Shown here piece after piece: positions 24,233 to 31,885 of a DNA stretch of 37,147 bases (position 1 is the first letter of the stretch; the number at the start of each line of letters is the position of its first letter). The stretch spans positions 1 through 37,147 of the forward strand of contig JBBSET010000040.1 of assembly GCA_038239485.1 (NCBI GenBank), read 5' to 3'. The DNA comes from DASQEH01 sp038239485. GTDB taxonomy: Bacteria; Actinomycetota; Actinomycetes; Propionibacteriales; Nocardioidaceae. The position numbers and the translations under genes were made by a program. Below the pieces are notes generated by a model. It ran no database searches, was not told where the DNA came from, and was given only the letters and a program-made list of their open reading frames with translations.

Positions 24233-24276
24233 TGGCCGTCTTGTGCAGTCGGATCTGATCCATGAAGGGGTTTCAC

Positions 24277-25218
24277 GTGCGTCGCGTCGCCGCCGGGCTC
24301 GTCCCGCTGATCCTGCTGCTCACGGCGGCCTGCGGAGGTAGCACCACGCCCACGCCGAAACCCACGCCGGGCACCCTGGCCGACGTCAGTGTCTCGGGCT
24401 CGCCGAACCACAAGCCGACGGTCACCTTCAAGGCGCCGCTGTCGTTCGCCTCCACCGCCGGCAAGGTGATCGACAAGGGGCCGGGCACGGGAGCCGCGAT
24501 CCAGGCGAACTCCGTCGTCACGGTCCAGTATGTCGCGATCAACGCCAGCGACGGCAACCAGTTCGACAGCAGCTGGAAGGCGGGCAAGCCCGCCACCTTC
24601 GGCCTCGGCCAGGTGATCAAGGGCTTCGGCATCGGTCTGCTCGGGGACCACGCCGGCGACCGGGCGCTGATAGGCGTCACGTCGAAGGACGGCTACGATC
24701 CCGTCGGCAACGGCACCTCGATCCACAAGGGGGACAGCTTGGTCTTCGTCGTCGACGTCGAGAAGGTCTCGAACCCGCTCAAGACGGCGACCGGAAAGGC
24801 GATGGCCCTTCCTAGCTTCGTCCCCACTGTCATCTATGACTCCAAGGGCGTGCCGACCGGGTTCAAGGCCACCAAGCCCACGCCGAAGACCCTCGGCAGC
24901 CTGGGGGTCTACCCGATCATCAAGGGCACCGGCCCCGTCGTGAAGAAGGGCCAGACGATCGTGGCCAACTACCTCGGCCAGATCTACCCCGACGGCGCGG
25001 TCTTCAACGAGTCGTACAGCACCGACACGCCGATCTCCAAGCCGATCGGCGTGGGGCAGCTGATCCCTGGCTGGGACACCGCACTGGTCGGCCAGACAGT
25101 GGGGTCCCGGATGGTTCTGACGATCCCGGCAGCCGACGCCTACGGCAGCACGGCGCAGGGCTCGATCCCCGCCAACTCCGACCTGATCTTCGTCATCGAC
25201 ATCCTCCAGGCCTACTGA
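24277..25218 (+). CDS. FKBP-type peptidyl-prolyl isomerase lipoprotein with two FKBP domains
   Basis: A 313-residue secreted lipoprotein. From GTG 24277 the signal is compact: MRRVAAGLVPLILLLTAACG with lipobox Cys19. AAGGGG lies 7 bases before this GTG, so it is preferred over ATG 24262. Two FKBP domains follow, about 55-160 (VVTVQYVAINASDGNQFDSS, GLGQVIKGF) and about 205-313 (ANYLGQIYPDGAVFNESY, IPGWDTALVGQTVGSRM, FVIDILQAY). The second keeps more of the aromatic active-site residues. It would speed proline isomerisation in exported proteins. A gene of this type lies between pafA and pafB in Streptomyces as well; no direct role in pupylation is known to me. Confidence 0.9.
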   Translation: MRRVAAGLVPLILLLTAACGGSTTPTPKPTPGTLADVSVSGSPNHKPTVTFKAPLSFASTAGKVIDKGPGTGAAIQANSVVTVQYVAINASDGNQFDSSWKAGKPATFGLGQVIKGFGIGLLGDHAGDRALIGVTSKDGYDPVGNGTSIHKGDSLVFVVDVEKVSNPLKTATGKAMALPSFVPTVIYDSKGVPTGFKATKPTPKTLGSLGVYPIIKGTGPVVKKGQTIVANYLGQIYPDGAVFNESYSTDTPISKPIGVGQLIPGWDTALVGQTVGSRMVLTIPAADAYGSTAQGSIPANSDLIFVIDILQAY

Positions 25219-25260
25219 CAGCATCACGTACGGGAAGCACGGGCAGGAGGGGTGGGCGCT

Positions 25261-26226
25261 GTGACGGCGAAGAAGTCAGAACGGATGATGAACCTCACGA
25301 TCTGCTTGTTGGTGTCTCGCCACTTCATCGGCAAGGACCGCATCCGGCAGGCCGTCGACGGCTACCGTGACCTCAGTGACGACGCCTTCGACAGGATGTT
25401 CGACCGTGACAAGGAGGAGCTGCGTATCCTCGGGGTCCCGATCGAGGTCGGATCGATCGACAAGGCGTTCGAGGACGAGGTCGGCTATCGGATCCGGAGG
25501 GACCGCTTCGAGCTCCCGGAGATCAGCCTCGAGGCGGACGAGGCTGCGGTCGTGGGCCTGGCAGCCCGGGTCTGGCAGCATGCGAGCCTGGCGTCAGCCA
25601 CCACCCAGGGTCTTCGCAAGCTTCGGGCCGGCGGGGTCGAGGTCGACGAGTCGGCCCTGTCGATCATCGAACCGCAGCTGGCGACCGACGAGCCCGCCTT
25701 CGACCCGATCTTCGAGGCGGTCACCGAGCGCCGCCCGGTCGAGTTCCGCCATCGGCGCCCAGGTGTGGAACAGCCGGTCACTCGCCACCTCGAGCCGTGG
25801 GGCATCGTCAGCTGGCACGGCCACTGGTACGTCGTCGGCCATGACCGCGACCGCGGTGCCGAGCGGATGTTCCGCCTGTCGAGAATCGTCGGCGACGTCA
25901 GGTTCATCGGCCCGTCCAACGGCTATCAGCCACCGGAGGGCCTTGACCTGCGTGCTCTGGCGGCGTCGCTGGCACCGCCGCGACCGCACGACTCGGCCAC
26001 CGTCCGGGTCAGGTTCGGTACCGCCGGCCCGTTGCGGCGCCGCGCCTCGCGGTCACGTCCCGTCGACGAGTCCTGGACCGAGCTCGAGCTTGCCTATGGC
26101 AGCGGGGAGTCGCTGGCCGACGAGCTGCTGTCCTACGGCCCGGATGTGATGGTGGTGAGCCCCCCGGAGGTCCGCGCGTCGGTCGTCCGCAGGCTCTCCC
26201 TGCTCGCCGCGGAGCCTGCTCGGTGA
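25261..26226 (+). CDS. pafB: WYL-domain transcriptional regulator PafB
   Basis: The 321-residue first half of the PafBC regulator. The N-terminal helix-turn-helix region (about 1-90; DDAFDRMFDRDKEELRILGVP) is followed by a WYL domain (about 140-220) containing SWHGHWYVVGHDRDRGAERMFRLSR and a C-terminal WCX-type extension. In mycobacteria PafBC activates many DNA-repair genes after damage, independently of LexA; the WYL domain is thought to sense single-stranded DNA. GTG 25261 is chosen because AGGAGGGG lies 8 bases upstream, whereas GTG 25252 touches that site. The stop overlaps the pafC start (GTGA). Confidence 0.93.
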   Translation: MTAKKSERMMNLTICLLVSRHFIGKDRIRQAVDGYRDLSDDAFDRMFDRDKEELRILGVPIEVGSIDKAFEDEVGYRIRRDRFELPEISLEADEAAVVGLAARVWQHASLASATTQGLRKLRAGGVEVDESALSIIEPQLATDEPAFDPIFEAVTERRPVEFRHRRPGVEQPVTRHLEPWGIVSWHGHWYVVGHDRDRGAERMFRLSRIVGDVRFIGPSNGYQPPEGLDLRALAASLAPPRPHDSATVRVRFGTAGPLRRRASRSRPVDESWTELELAYGSGESLADELLSYGPDVMVVSPPEVRASVVRRLSLLAAEPAR

Positions 26227-27203
26227 ACGCCAACGCACAGGACCAGGTGGCGCGGATGCTGGCCCTCGTGCCGTACCTGCGTGGGCGCGACGGGATCGCC
26301 CTGGACGACGTGGCCCGCGACTTCGGCGTCAAGCCGGCGCAGATCGTCAAGGACCTGAAGGTGCTCTGGTTCTGCGGGCTGCCGAACTCGGTCACGGGCG
26401 ACATGATCGACATCGACATGGAGGCGTTGGACGGGGAGGGCGTCGTGAAGCTTGCGAACGCCGACTACCTCACCCGGCCCTTGCGGCTCGCCCCGCACGA
26501 GGCCCTGGCCCTGGTCGTCGCGCTCAGGGCGCTGCGTGAGGTCAGCGGACCGGGGGAGCAGGATGCAGTCGACCGCGCGCTCACCAAGCTCGAGGCCGCC
26601 GCGGGCGAGGTGTCGGCCAAGGCGTCGGCCGTGGACATCCACATCGACCCGGTCGACACCCGGATCCGGATGACGGTGGACCAGGCTCTGCGCCAGCATC
26701 GCCAGCTCGACCTCACCTACTATGTGCCCGGACGGGACGAGTCGACCGAGCGGGTCGTGTCGCCGATGCGCCTGATCTTCTCTGAGGGCCATGGCTATCT
26801 CGAGGCGTGGTGTCATCGCGTGGAGGAGGTCAGGATGTTCCGGCTTGACCGGATGCTCGAGCTCACGATGCTCGACACGCCTGCGTCGTCGCCGGCGAAC
26901 GCTCAGCGCACGGACCTGTCCAAGGGGCTCTTCCAGCCTGACGCCACCGACCAGCTGGCGCTGCTCGACCTGGCGCCGTCGGCCCGTTGGGTCGCCGACT
27001 ACTACCCCGTCGAGGACCGGCGTGAGCAGGACGACGGCCTGCTGCGGATAGGGCTTCGCTTCAGCTCCGACGGATGGCTCCAGCGACTCGTCCTGAGGCT
27101 CGGTGGGGATGCCACATTGGTGGAACCGGCTGGCCTCGCCCAGCGCGTCCGCCGGCGGGCCGCGGAGGCGCTGGGTCAGTACGCGGACAGCGACGGTGCG
27201 TAA
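26223..27203 (+). CDS. pafC: WYL-domain transcriptional regulator PafC
   Basis: The 326-residue partner of PafB with the same layout: winged-helix start (about 1-60; YLRGRDGIALDDVARDFGV), WYL domain (about 150-220; EGHGYLEAWCHRVEEVRMFRLDRM, with YLE in place of WYL) and C-terminal extension ending EALGQYADSDGA. The two proteins are translationally coupled through GTGA and act together; in some actinobacteria they are one fused polypeptide. Two candidate target promoters lie in this window, upstream of the RecB-like nuclease and of the AlkA-like glycosylase. I saw no convincing RecA-NDp element upstream of pafB itself, consistent with constitutive synthesis and activation by ligand. Confidence 0.92.
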   Translation: MNANAQDQVARMLALVPYLRGRDGIALDDVARDFGVKPAQIVKDLKVLWFCGLPNSVTGDMIDIDMEALDGEGVVKLANADYLTRPLRLAPHEALALVVALRALREVSGPGEQDAVDRALTKLEAAAGEVSAKASAVDIHIDPVDTRIRMTVDQALRQHRQLDLTYYVPGRDESTERVVSPMRLIFSEGHGYLEAWCHRVEEVRMFRLDRMLELTMLDTPASSPANAQRTDLSKGLFQPDATDQLALLDLAPSARWVADYYPVEDRREQDDGLLRIGLRFSSDGWLQRLVLRLGGDATLVEPAGLAQRVRRRAAEALGQYADSDGA

Positions 27204-27293
27204 CAACGAAAGCGTGACTGACAGACGCCCCCAGTAACACGGCGTACCATGGAAATCGCCCCAGATGTACCCGCCTATGAAGAGGAACTGACT

Positions 27294-27611
27294 ATGCCGG
27301 ACCTCGGCTGGCCCGAACTGATCATCATCGTTTTCGTCCTCATGCTCCTGTTCGGGGCCAAGAAGCTCCCCGACATGGCCAGAGGTACCGGGCGCGCCCT
27401 GCGTATCTTCAAGGCTGAGACCAAGGGCCTGATGAACGACGAGGACGACGACGTGCCCGCGAAGCCAGTACGCACGGCCGGACCGGTGGCCGATCAGACC
27501 ACCGCGACCGTCGTGCCCCCAGTCCAGCTGGCCCAGCAGCCGATCGTCGACGCGCAGATCGTGTCGCCGGTCGAGCCGCTTCCGCCGACGCACGTCGAAC
27601 ACGACCGCTGA
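27294..27611 (+). CDS. tatA: Sec-independent translocase protein TatA
   Basis: A 105-residue twin-arginine translocation pore component. The single N-terminal membrane helix (WPELIIIVFVLMLLFG) is followed by the FG hinge, the amphipathic helix (KKLPDMARGTGRALRIFKAE) and a disordered acidic/Pro-rich tail. ATG 27294 is chosen, with GAGGAA about 8 bases upstream; the frame is open further up but ATG 27249 lies within a possible -10 box TACCAT (27245-27250). In M. tuberculosis and Streptomyces tatC follows tatA here. In this window it does not, so the TatC partner must be encoded elsewhere. Confidence 0.93.
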   Translation: MPDLGWPELIIIVFVLMLLFGAKKLPDMARGTGRALRIFKAETKGLMNDEDDDVPAKPVRTAGPVADQTTATVVPPVQLAQQPIVDAQIVSPVEPLPPTHVEHDR

Positions 27612-27615
27612 ACGA

Positions 27616-27630
27616 GCCCGTCTCCCGGGC
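27616..27630 (+). terminator. Small GC hairpin after tatA
   Basis: GCCCG and CGGGC form a 5-bp stem around TCTCC, 5 bases after the tatA stop. There is no T-run. It may end the pafBC-tatA transcript, but weakly. Confidence 0.25.
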
Positions 27631-27721
27631 CACCAGCCCGCGCGTCCTGCCGCCCGCGCCTCGGCGCACTGACGGTGGACCGCACGCGGTTCCGGCGCCC
27701 GCGCCCCGAGAGCGGACAGCG

Positions 27722-28102
27722 ATGAGGATCTCGGTCGTGGACCCCTTCGACCTGCCCGACTGGCTCGGCGCGTCGACCGTGGCATGGCACTCCACCTCAG
27801 CCATCGACGGCGCGGCGCAGGTCACCGGACAGCTCCGAGCCGACAACGACCTGGTCCAGGACCTCGACCTGCTCGCCGTCGACGCCGCCTTCCCGGTCCC
27901 GGTGTGTCCCGATATCGAGCGTAGGCTGGCCCACCGGTCATGGCACTACGGCGAGGTCATCCTGCTCGGGATCGACGGCCGCGTCGCCGCCGGGGTGCCT
28001 GGCATGGAGTTCGACGCCAACTTGGCCTGCGAGACGCTGCGCCGGGTGGCTCGCTCGGTAGCGGCCGACACCGGCCGGTTCTCCGCGTGGATCACCCTCT
28101 GA
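27722..28102 (+). CDS. Conserved-looking hypothetical protein between tatA and helY
   Basis: A 126-residue soluble protein I do not recognise. It has no signal peptide or membrane helix. The N-terminus is DPFDLPDWLG; the C-terminal part (CPDIERRLAHRSWHYGEVILL, GIDGRVAAGVPG, then a helix ACETLRRVARSVA) looks like a small alpha/beta fold. ATG 27722 has a purine-rich GAGAGCGGA about 8 bases upstream. Codon use looks like that of its neighbours, and the frame occupies the slot where tatC normally sits. It ends 56 bases before helY. That it is a real gene is supported by start signal, composition and tiling, not by a family match. Confidence 0.6.
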   Translation: MRISVVDPFDLPDWLGASTVAWHSTSAIDGAAQVTGQLRADNDLVQDLDLLAVDAAFPVPVCPDIERRLAHRSWHYGEVILLGIDGRVAAGVPGMEFDANLACETLRRVARSVAADTGRFSAWITL

Positions 28103-28116
28103 ACGGAGGCCCGCAG

Positions 28117-28162
28117 TAGTCTCGCGTTCGTGACGACAGCGAGGGCACAGCCGAGCCGATGA
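28117..28162 (+). promoter_or_regulatory. Putative helY promoter with a leaderless ten-codon leader ORF
   Basis: TAGTCT (28117-28122) is followed by 7 bases and GTG 28130, which opens MTTARAQPSR and stops at TGA 28160-28162. That stop overlaps helY ATG 28159 (ATGA). A leaderless mini-ORF here would deliver ribosomes to the helY start, which has only a distant GAGGG as ribosome site. Confidence 0.45.
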
Positions 28163-30861
28163 GCATTCTCGACGACTTCGCACACCTGTACGACTTCACC
28201 CTGGACTCGTTCCAGCGGCATGCCTGCGAGTCGCTCGAACGTGGCCGCGGCGTGCTGGTGGCCGCACCAACGGGGTCGGGAAAGACTCTGGTAGGGGAGT
28301 TTGCGGTCCACCTCGCGCTGGCAGGCGGCGGCAAGTGCTTCTACACGACGCCGATCAAGGCCCTGTCCAATCAGAAGTTCGCCGACCTGACGATGCGGTA
28401 CGGCGCCGACAAGGTGGGGCTCCTCACCGGTGACAACTCGATCAACGGCAACGCGCCGGTCGTGGTGATGACGACCGAGGTGCTGCGCAACATGGTGTAT
28501 GCCGGCTCGACGACGCTGACCGGACTGCAGTTCGTGGTGATGGACGAGGTCCACTATCTGGCCGACAGATCCCGCGGAGCAGTGTGGGAGGAGGTCATCA
28601 TCCACCTGCCCGAGTCCGTCAACGTCGTCTCGTTGTCGGCCACCGTGTCCAACGCCGAGGAGTTCGGCGAGTGGCTCGCGACGGTGCGAGGCAGCAACGA
28701 CATCATCGTCGAGGAGCGCCGGCCGGTACCCCTCTTCCAGCACGTGATGGTGGGTCAGCGGCTCTATGACCTCTTCTCCGACGCGGAGGCAGACACCGAC
28801 TCCGCCGTGGCCGGCAGTGCCACCGTCAACCCGCGGCTGACCCAGGTGGCGCGCGACGACTGGCGCCGCTCCCGCACCCGCGACCACCGCAGCAAGCGGG
28901 GTGTGCGCGAGCGCCCGCACGGCCGAGCCCTGGTCCCCTCCCGGACCGATGTGGTCGAACGGCTCGACGCCGAGGGTCTGCTGCCGGCGATCATCTTCAT
29001 CTTTAGCCGCAAGGGCTGCGACTCCGCCGTCCAGCAGTGTCTGCACGCCAACCTGAGGTTGACCTCGGCGGCCGAGCGTGCGCAGATACGCACCTTCGCC
29101 GAAGCAAGGGCGTCGGTGCTGCCGACGTCGGACCTGGAGGTGCTGGGCTACCCGGAATGGCTGGAGGCGCTCACTCGTGGTATCTCCTCGCACCATGCCG
29201 GCATGCTGCCGATCTTCAAGGAGTGCGTCGAGGAGCTCTTCTCGCGAGGCCTGGTGAGGGTCGTGTTCGCGACCGAGACCCTTGCTCTCGGAATCAACAT
29301 GCCGGCCCGGTCGGTGGTGATCGACAAACTGTCGAAGTGGAACGGCGAGACGCACGCCGACGTGACACCGGGGGAGTACACCCAGCTCACCGGCCGGGCG
29401 GGCCGTCGTGGCATCGACGTCGAGGGTCATGCCGTGGTGCTCTGGGCGCCTGAGTTCGACCCGAAGGCTGTCGCGGGGCTGGCGTCGACGCGTACGTACC
29501 CGTTGCGGTCGTCGTTCCACCCGTCCTACAACATGGCCGTCAACCTGGTCCACCAGTACGGCAGGGACACCGCCCGGGAGCTGCTGGAGTCGTCGTTCGC
29601 ACAGTTCCAGGCAGACCGAGCGGTCGTCGGGTTGGCGCGTCAGGTCCGCAAGGCGGAGGAGGCGCTGGCGGGATACGCCGACGCGATCGAGTGCGACCGC
29701 GGGAACTTCATGGAGTACGCCGAGCTCCGCCGGGCCCTCTCGGACCGGCAGTCCTCGCTGTCGAAGAGCCGACGCAACGACCGCAGGGACGCCGCGATGG
29801 ACTCGTTGGACCGGCTGCGCGTCGGCGACGTCATCGACGTACCCGCCGGGCGGTGGGCGGGCCTCGCCGTGGTCATCGACCCCGGGGTGGCGTCTCAGCG
29901 AGACGGGCCGCGTCCGCTCGTCCTGACGGCGGGGCGCCAGGCGCGCCGGCTCTCCGTCGTGGACTTCCCCACGCCGGTCGAACCGCTGACGCGGATGCGG
30001 ATCGCGAAGACCTTCAACGCCCGCAACCCGCAGCAGCGCCGCGACCTGGCCGCACTGCTGCACGAACGTACCCGCGACCTGCCGGGCCACCGCCGCGGTG
30101 CGCGCGACCGCAGCCCCGCACAGGATGACGCCGAGATCCAACGGTTGGAGACGGCGGTTCGCCGGCATCCCTGCCATGCCTGTGTGGATCGCGAGGACCA
30201 CGCGCGATGGGCCGAGCGCTACCTCCGGCTACAGCGCGAGACCGAGACGATCCGGCGCCGCATCGACCAGCGGACCAACACGATCGCCCGCCAGTTCGAC
30301 CGGGTCTGTGAGGTGCTCGAAGAGCTCGACTACCTGGTCGGGGACCAGGTCACCCCTGCGGGGGCCTCGCTGTCTCGCATCTACAGCGAGCTCGACCTGG
30401 TGGCCGCCGAGTGCTTGCGACGGTCGACCTGGGACGCACTGGAGGCTCCCGCCCTCGCCGCGGTGCTGTCGGCGCTGGTCTACGAGTCGCGCGGCCTCGA
30501 CGACATGGACCGGCCGCGGGTGCCCGGCGGCGAGGTCAGGCGCGTCCTGGCCGACATGGCATCGATCTGGGCCGAGCTCGATGCGATCGAACGCGAACAC
30601 CGGTTGAGCTTCCTCCGCGAGCCCGACGTCGGCTTCGCCTGGGCTGCGTACCGCTGGGCGGGCGGTGCCGGCCTGGAGGATGTGCTCAGCGAGGTCGACC
30701 TGGCGCCCGGCGACTTCGTGCGATGGGTGAAGCAGGTCCTCGACCTGTGCGAGCAGATCGCCGACGCCGCCGGTGACTCCCGGCTGCGGCACACCGCCCG
30801 CGAGGCGGTCCGCTCGATGCGGCGGGGCGTCGTGGCCTACTCCGCCGAGGTCGACGCCTGA
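28159..30861 (+). CDS. helY: Ski2-like DEVH-box RNA helicase HelY
   Basis: A 900-residue superfamily 2 helicase of the Mtr4/Ski2 type. It has Walker A APTGSGKT (Lys42), DEVH at 129-132, SATVSNAEEF as motif III, the second RecA domain with HHAGMLPIFKECVEELFSRG and ATETLALGINMPARS, and motif VI QLTGRAGRRGID. The region after about residue 420 contains the ratchet and arch-like parts, and the last 150 residues form a DSHCT domain (EASVLSALVYESRG-like segment). Such helicases unwind structured RNA for decay. The mycobacterial orthologue Rv2092c also follows the tat/paf genes. It converges with the exonuclease gene after 63 bases. Confidence 0.93.
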   Translation: MSILDDFAHLYDFTLDSFQRHACESLERGRGVLVAAPTGSGKTLVGEFAVHLALAGGGKCFYTTPIKALSNQKFADLTMRYGADKVGLLTGDNSINGNAPVVVMTTEVLRNMVYAGSTTLTGLQFVVMDEVHYLADRSRGAVWEEVIIHLPESVNVVSLSATVSNAEEFGEWLATVRGSNDIIVEERRPVPLFQHVMVGQRLYDLFSDAEADTDSAVAGSATVNPRLTQVARDDWRRSRTRDHRSKRGVRERPHGRALVPSRTDVVERLDAEGLLPAIIFIFSRKGCDSAVQQCLHANLRLTSAAERAQIRTFAEARASVLPTSDLEVLGYPEWLEALTRGISSHHAGMLPIFKECVEELFSRGLVRVVFATETLALGINMPARSVVIDKLSKWNGETHADVTPGEYTQLTGRAGRRGIDVEGHAVVLWAPEFDPKAVAGLASTRTYPLRSSFHPSYNMAVNLVHQYGRDTARELLESSFAQFQADRAVVGLARQVRKAEEALAGYADAIECDRGNFMEYAELRRALSDRQSSLSKSRRNDRRDAAMDSLDRLRVGDVIDVPAGRWAGLAVVIDPGVASQRDGPRPLVLTAGRQARRLSVVDFPTPVEPLTRMRIAKTFNARNPQQRRDLAALLHERTRDLPGHRRGARDRSPAQDDAEIQRLETAVRRHPCHACVDREDHARWAERYLRLQRETETIRRRIDQRTNTIARQFDRVCEVLEELDYLVGDQVTPAGASLSRIYSELDLVAAECLRRSTWDALEAPALAAVLSALVYESRGLDDMDRPRVPGGEVRRVLADMASIWAELDAIEREHRLSFLREPDVGFAWAAYRWAGGAGLEDVLSEVDLAPGDFVRWVKQVLDLCEQIADAAGDSRLRHTAREAVRSMRRGVVAYSAEVDA

Positions 30862-30903
30862 CCCTGCCGAGGTGCAGTCGAGCCACGCCCGCAGCCGCAG
30901 GAG

Positions 30904-30916
30904 CGCCCGTTGGGCG
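30904..30916. terminator. Possible bidirectional hairpin between helY and the exonuclease
   Basis: CGCCC GTT GGGCG is a 5-bp all-GC stem with a 3-base loop in the 63-base convergent gap. It has no T-run. Confidence 0.3.
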
Positions 30917-30924
30917 GGAGTCAC

Positions 30925-31854
30925 CTAGCCGCGGGCCGCCAGCGCCTCCAGCACCCGCGTCATGGATGAGCCGAGCCCGTGCCGCTCCGCGAGCTGCTCG
31001 ACCGGTCCGAGAGCGTCGGGGGCGACGGGGCGCAGCGTGCAGTCGACCGTGGGTAGGTCGATGTCTCGGCACACCTGGACAACCGTCGGTGCCACGCCCA
31101 GGTAGTCGGCGGCCGCTGTCAGCTTCGAGCGGGTAACGACCGCCAAGGACGAACCGGGGTCCGCCGCCGCCTCGAGTACCCCGGCCAGGTCGCCATAGCG
31201 CTGCATGAGGCTGGCCGCAGTCTTCTCGCCGATCCCCGCGACCCCCGGGAGGCCGTCGGATGAGTCGCCGCGCAGCACGGCGAAGTCGACATACTGCTCG
31301 GGCAGAACGCCGTACTTGGAGACGATCGTCGAGTCCGTGAGGATCTCCAGTCGCCCGACCCCTCGCGCGATGTAGAGGACTCTCACCCCTGAGGCGTCGT
31401 CGACCAGCTGGAAGAGGTCGCGGTCACCGGTCACGATGTCGACCGGACAGCTCGACGTAGCACTGAGCGTGCCGATCACGTCGTCGGCCTCGTAGTGCTC
31501 GGCCCCGACGACGGCGATCGAGAGGGCGTCGAGCACGTTGCGAATGATCGGCACCTGACGCTCAAGAGGGTCGGGGGTCACCTCGACGTCGACACCACCA
31601 GGTTTGGCGGCAACGACCCGGTGCGCCTTGTAGCTCGGGATCAGGTCGACCCGCCACTGGGGACGCCAGTCGTCGTCCCAGCAGCAGACCAGATCCGTGG
31701 GCTCGTACGTCGTCACCAGCCGGGCGATGAAGTCGAGCAGGCCACGCACCGCGTTGACCGGGGTACCGTCCGGGGCGCGCATCGTGTCGGGCACCCCGAA
31801 GTACGCCCGGAAGTACAGCGAAGCGGTGTCGAGAAGCATCAAGCGAGAGCCCAC
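30925..31854 (-). CDS. 5'-3' exonuclease, FEN/PIN-like (Rv2090-like)
   Basis: A 309-residue stand-alone relative of the 5' nuclease domain of DNA polymerase I. The acidic active-site clusters are present: LLDTASLYFRAYFG near the start, CCWDDDWRP, YEADDVIG and VTGDRDLFQLV. The helix-three-turn-helix DNA-binding motif GVAGIGEKTAASLMQRYG lies in the second half. It removes 5' flaps or RNA primers. GTG 31854 is chosen because GATCAT lies 6 bases before it on this strand, a possible leaderless start; ATG 31839 would shorten it by five residues. It is divergent from the Xaa-Pro peptidase with only 31 bases between start codons. Confidence 0.9.
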   Translation of the reverse strand: MGSRLMLLDTASLYFRAYFGVPDTMRAPDGTPVNAVRGLLDFIARLVTTYEPTDLVCCWDDDWRPQWRVDLIPSYKAHRVVAAKPGGVDVEVTPDPLERQVPIIRNVLDALSIAVVGAEHYEADDVIGTLSATSSCPVDIVTGDRDLFQLVDDASGVRVLYIARGVGRLEILTDSTIVSKYGVLPEQYVDFAVLRGDSSDGLPGVAGIGEKTAASLMQRYGDLAGVLEAAADPGSSLAVVTRSKLTAAADYLGVAPTVVQVCRDIDLPTVDCTLRPVAPDALGPVEQLAERHGLGSSMTRVLEALAARG

Positions 31855-31860
31855 CCCGCG

Positions 31861-31879
31861 ATGATCGCATGGCTAGAGT
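31861..31879. promoter_or_regulatory. Back-to-back leaderless -10 boxes for exonuclease and Xaa-Pro peptidase
   Basis: Plus strand: TAGAGT (31874-31879), 6 bases, ATG 31886. Minus strand: GATCAT (31866-31861), 6 bases, GTG 31854. The hexamers are 7 bases apart, so each -35 region would fall on the other gene's start codon. The plus-strand box is the stronger of the two. Confidence 0.45.
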
Positions 31880-31885
31880 GTCGCC

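Noticed and set aside
24262..24264. ATG 24262 as the FKBP start
   Set aside because: GTG 24277 has a better ribosome site (AAGGGG, 7 bases) and gives a cleaner lipoprotein signal peptide.
28100..28122. RecA-NDp element upstream of helY
   Set aside because: The 9-mer at the right distance from TAGTCT matches only 5 of 9 consensus positions.
27946..30201. A 751-codon minus-strand frame opposite helY
   Set aside because: It is antisense to a fully motif-supported helicase. Composition is that of a shadow frame.
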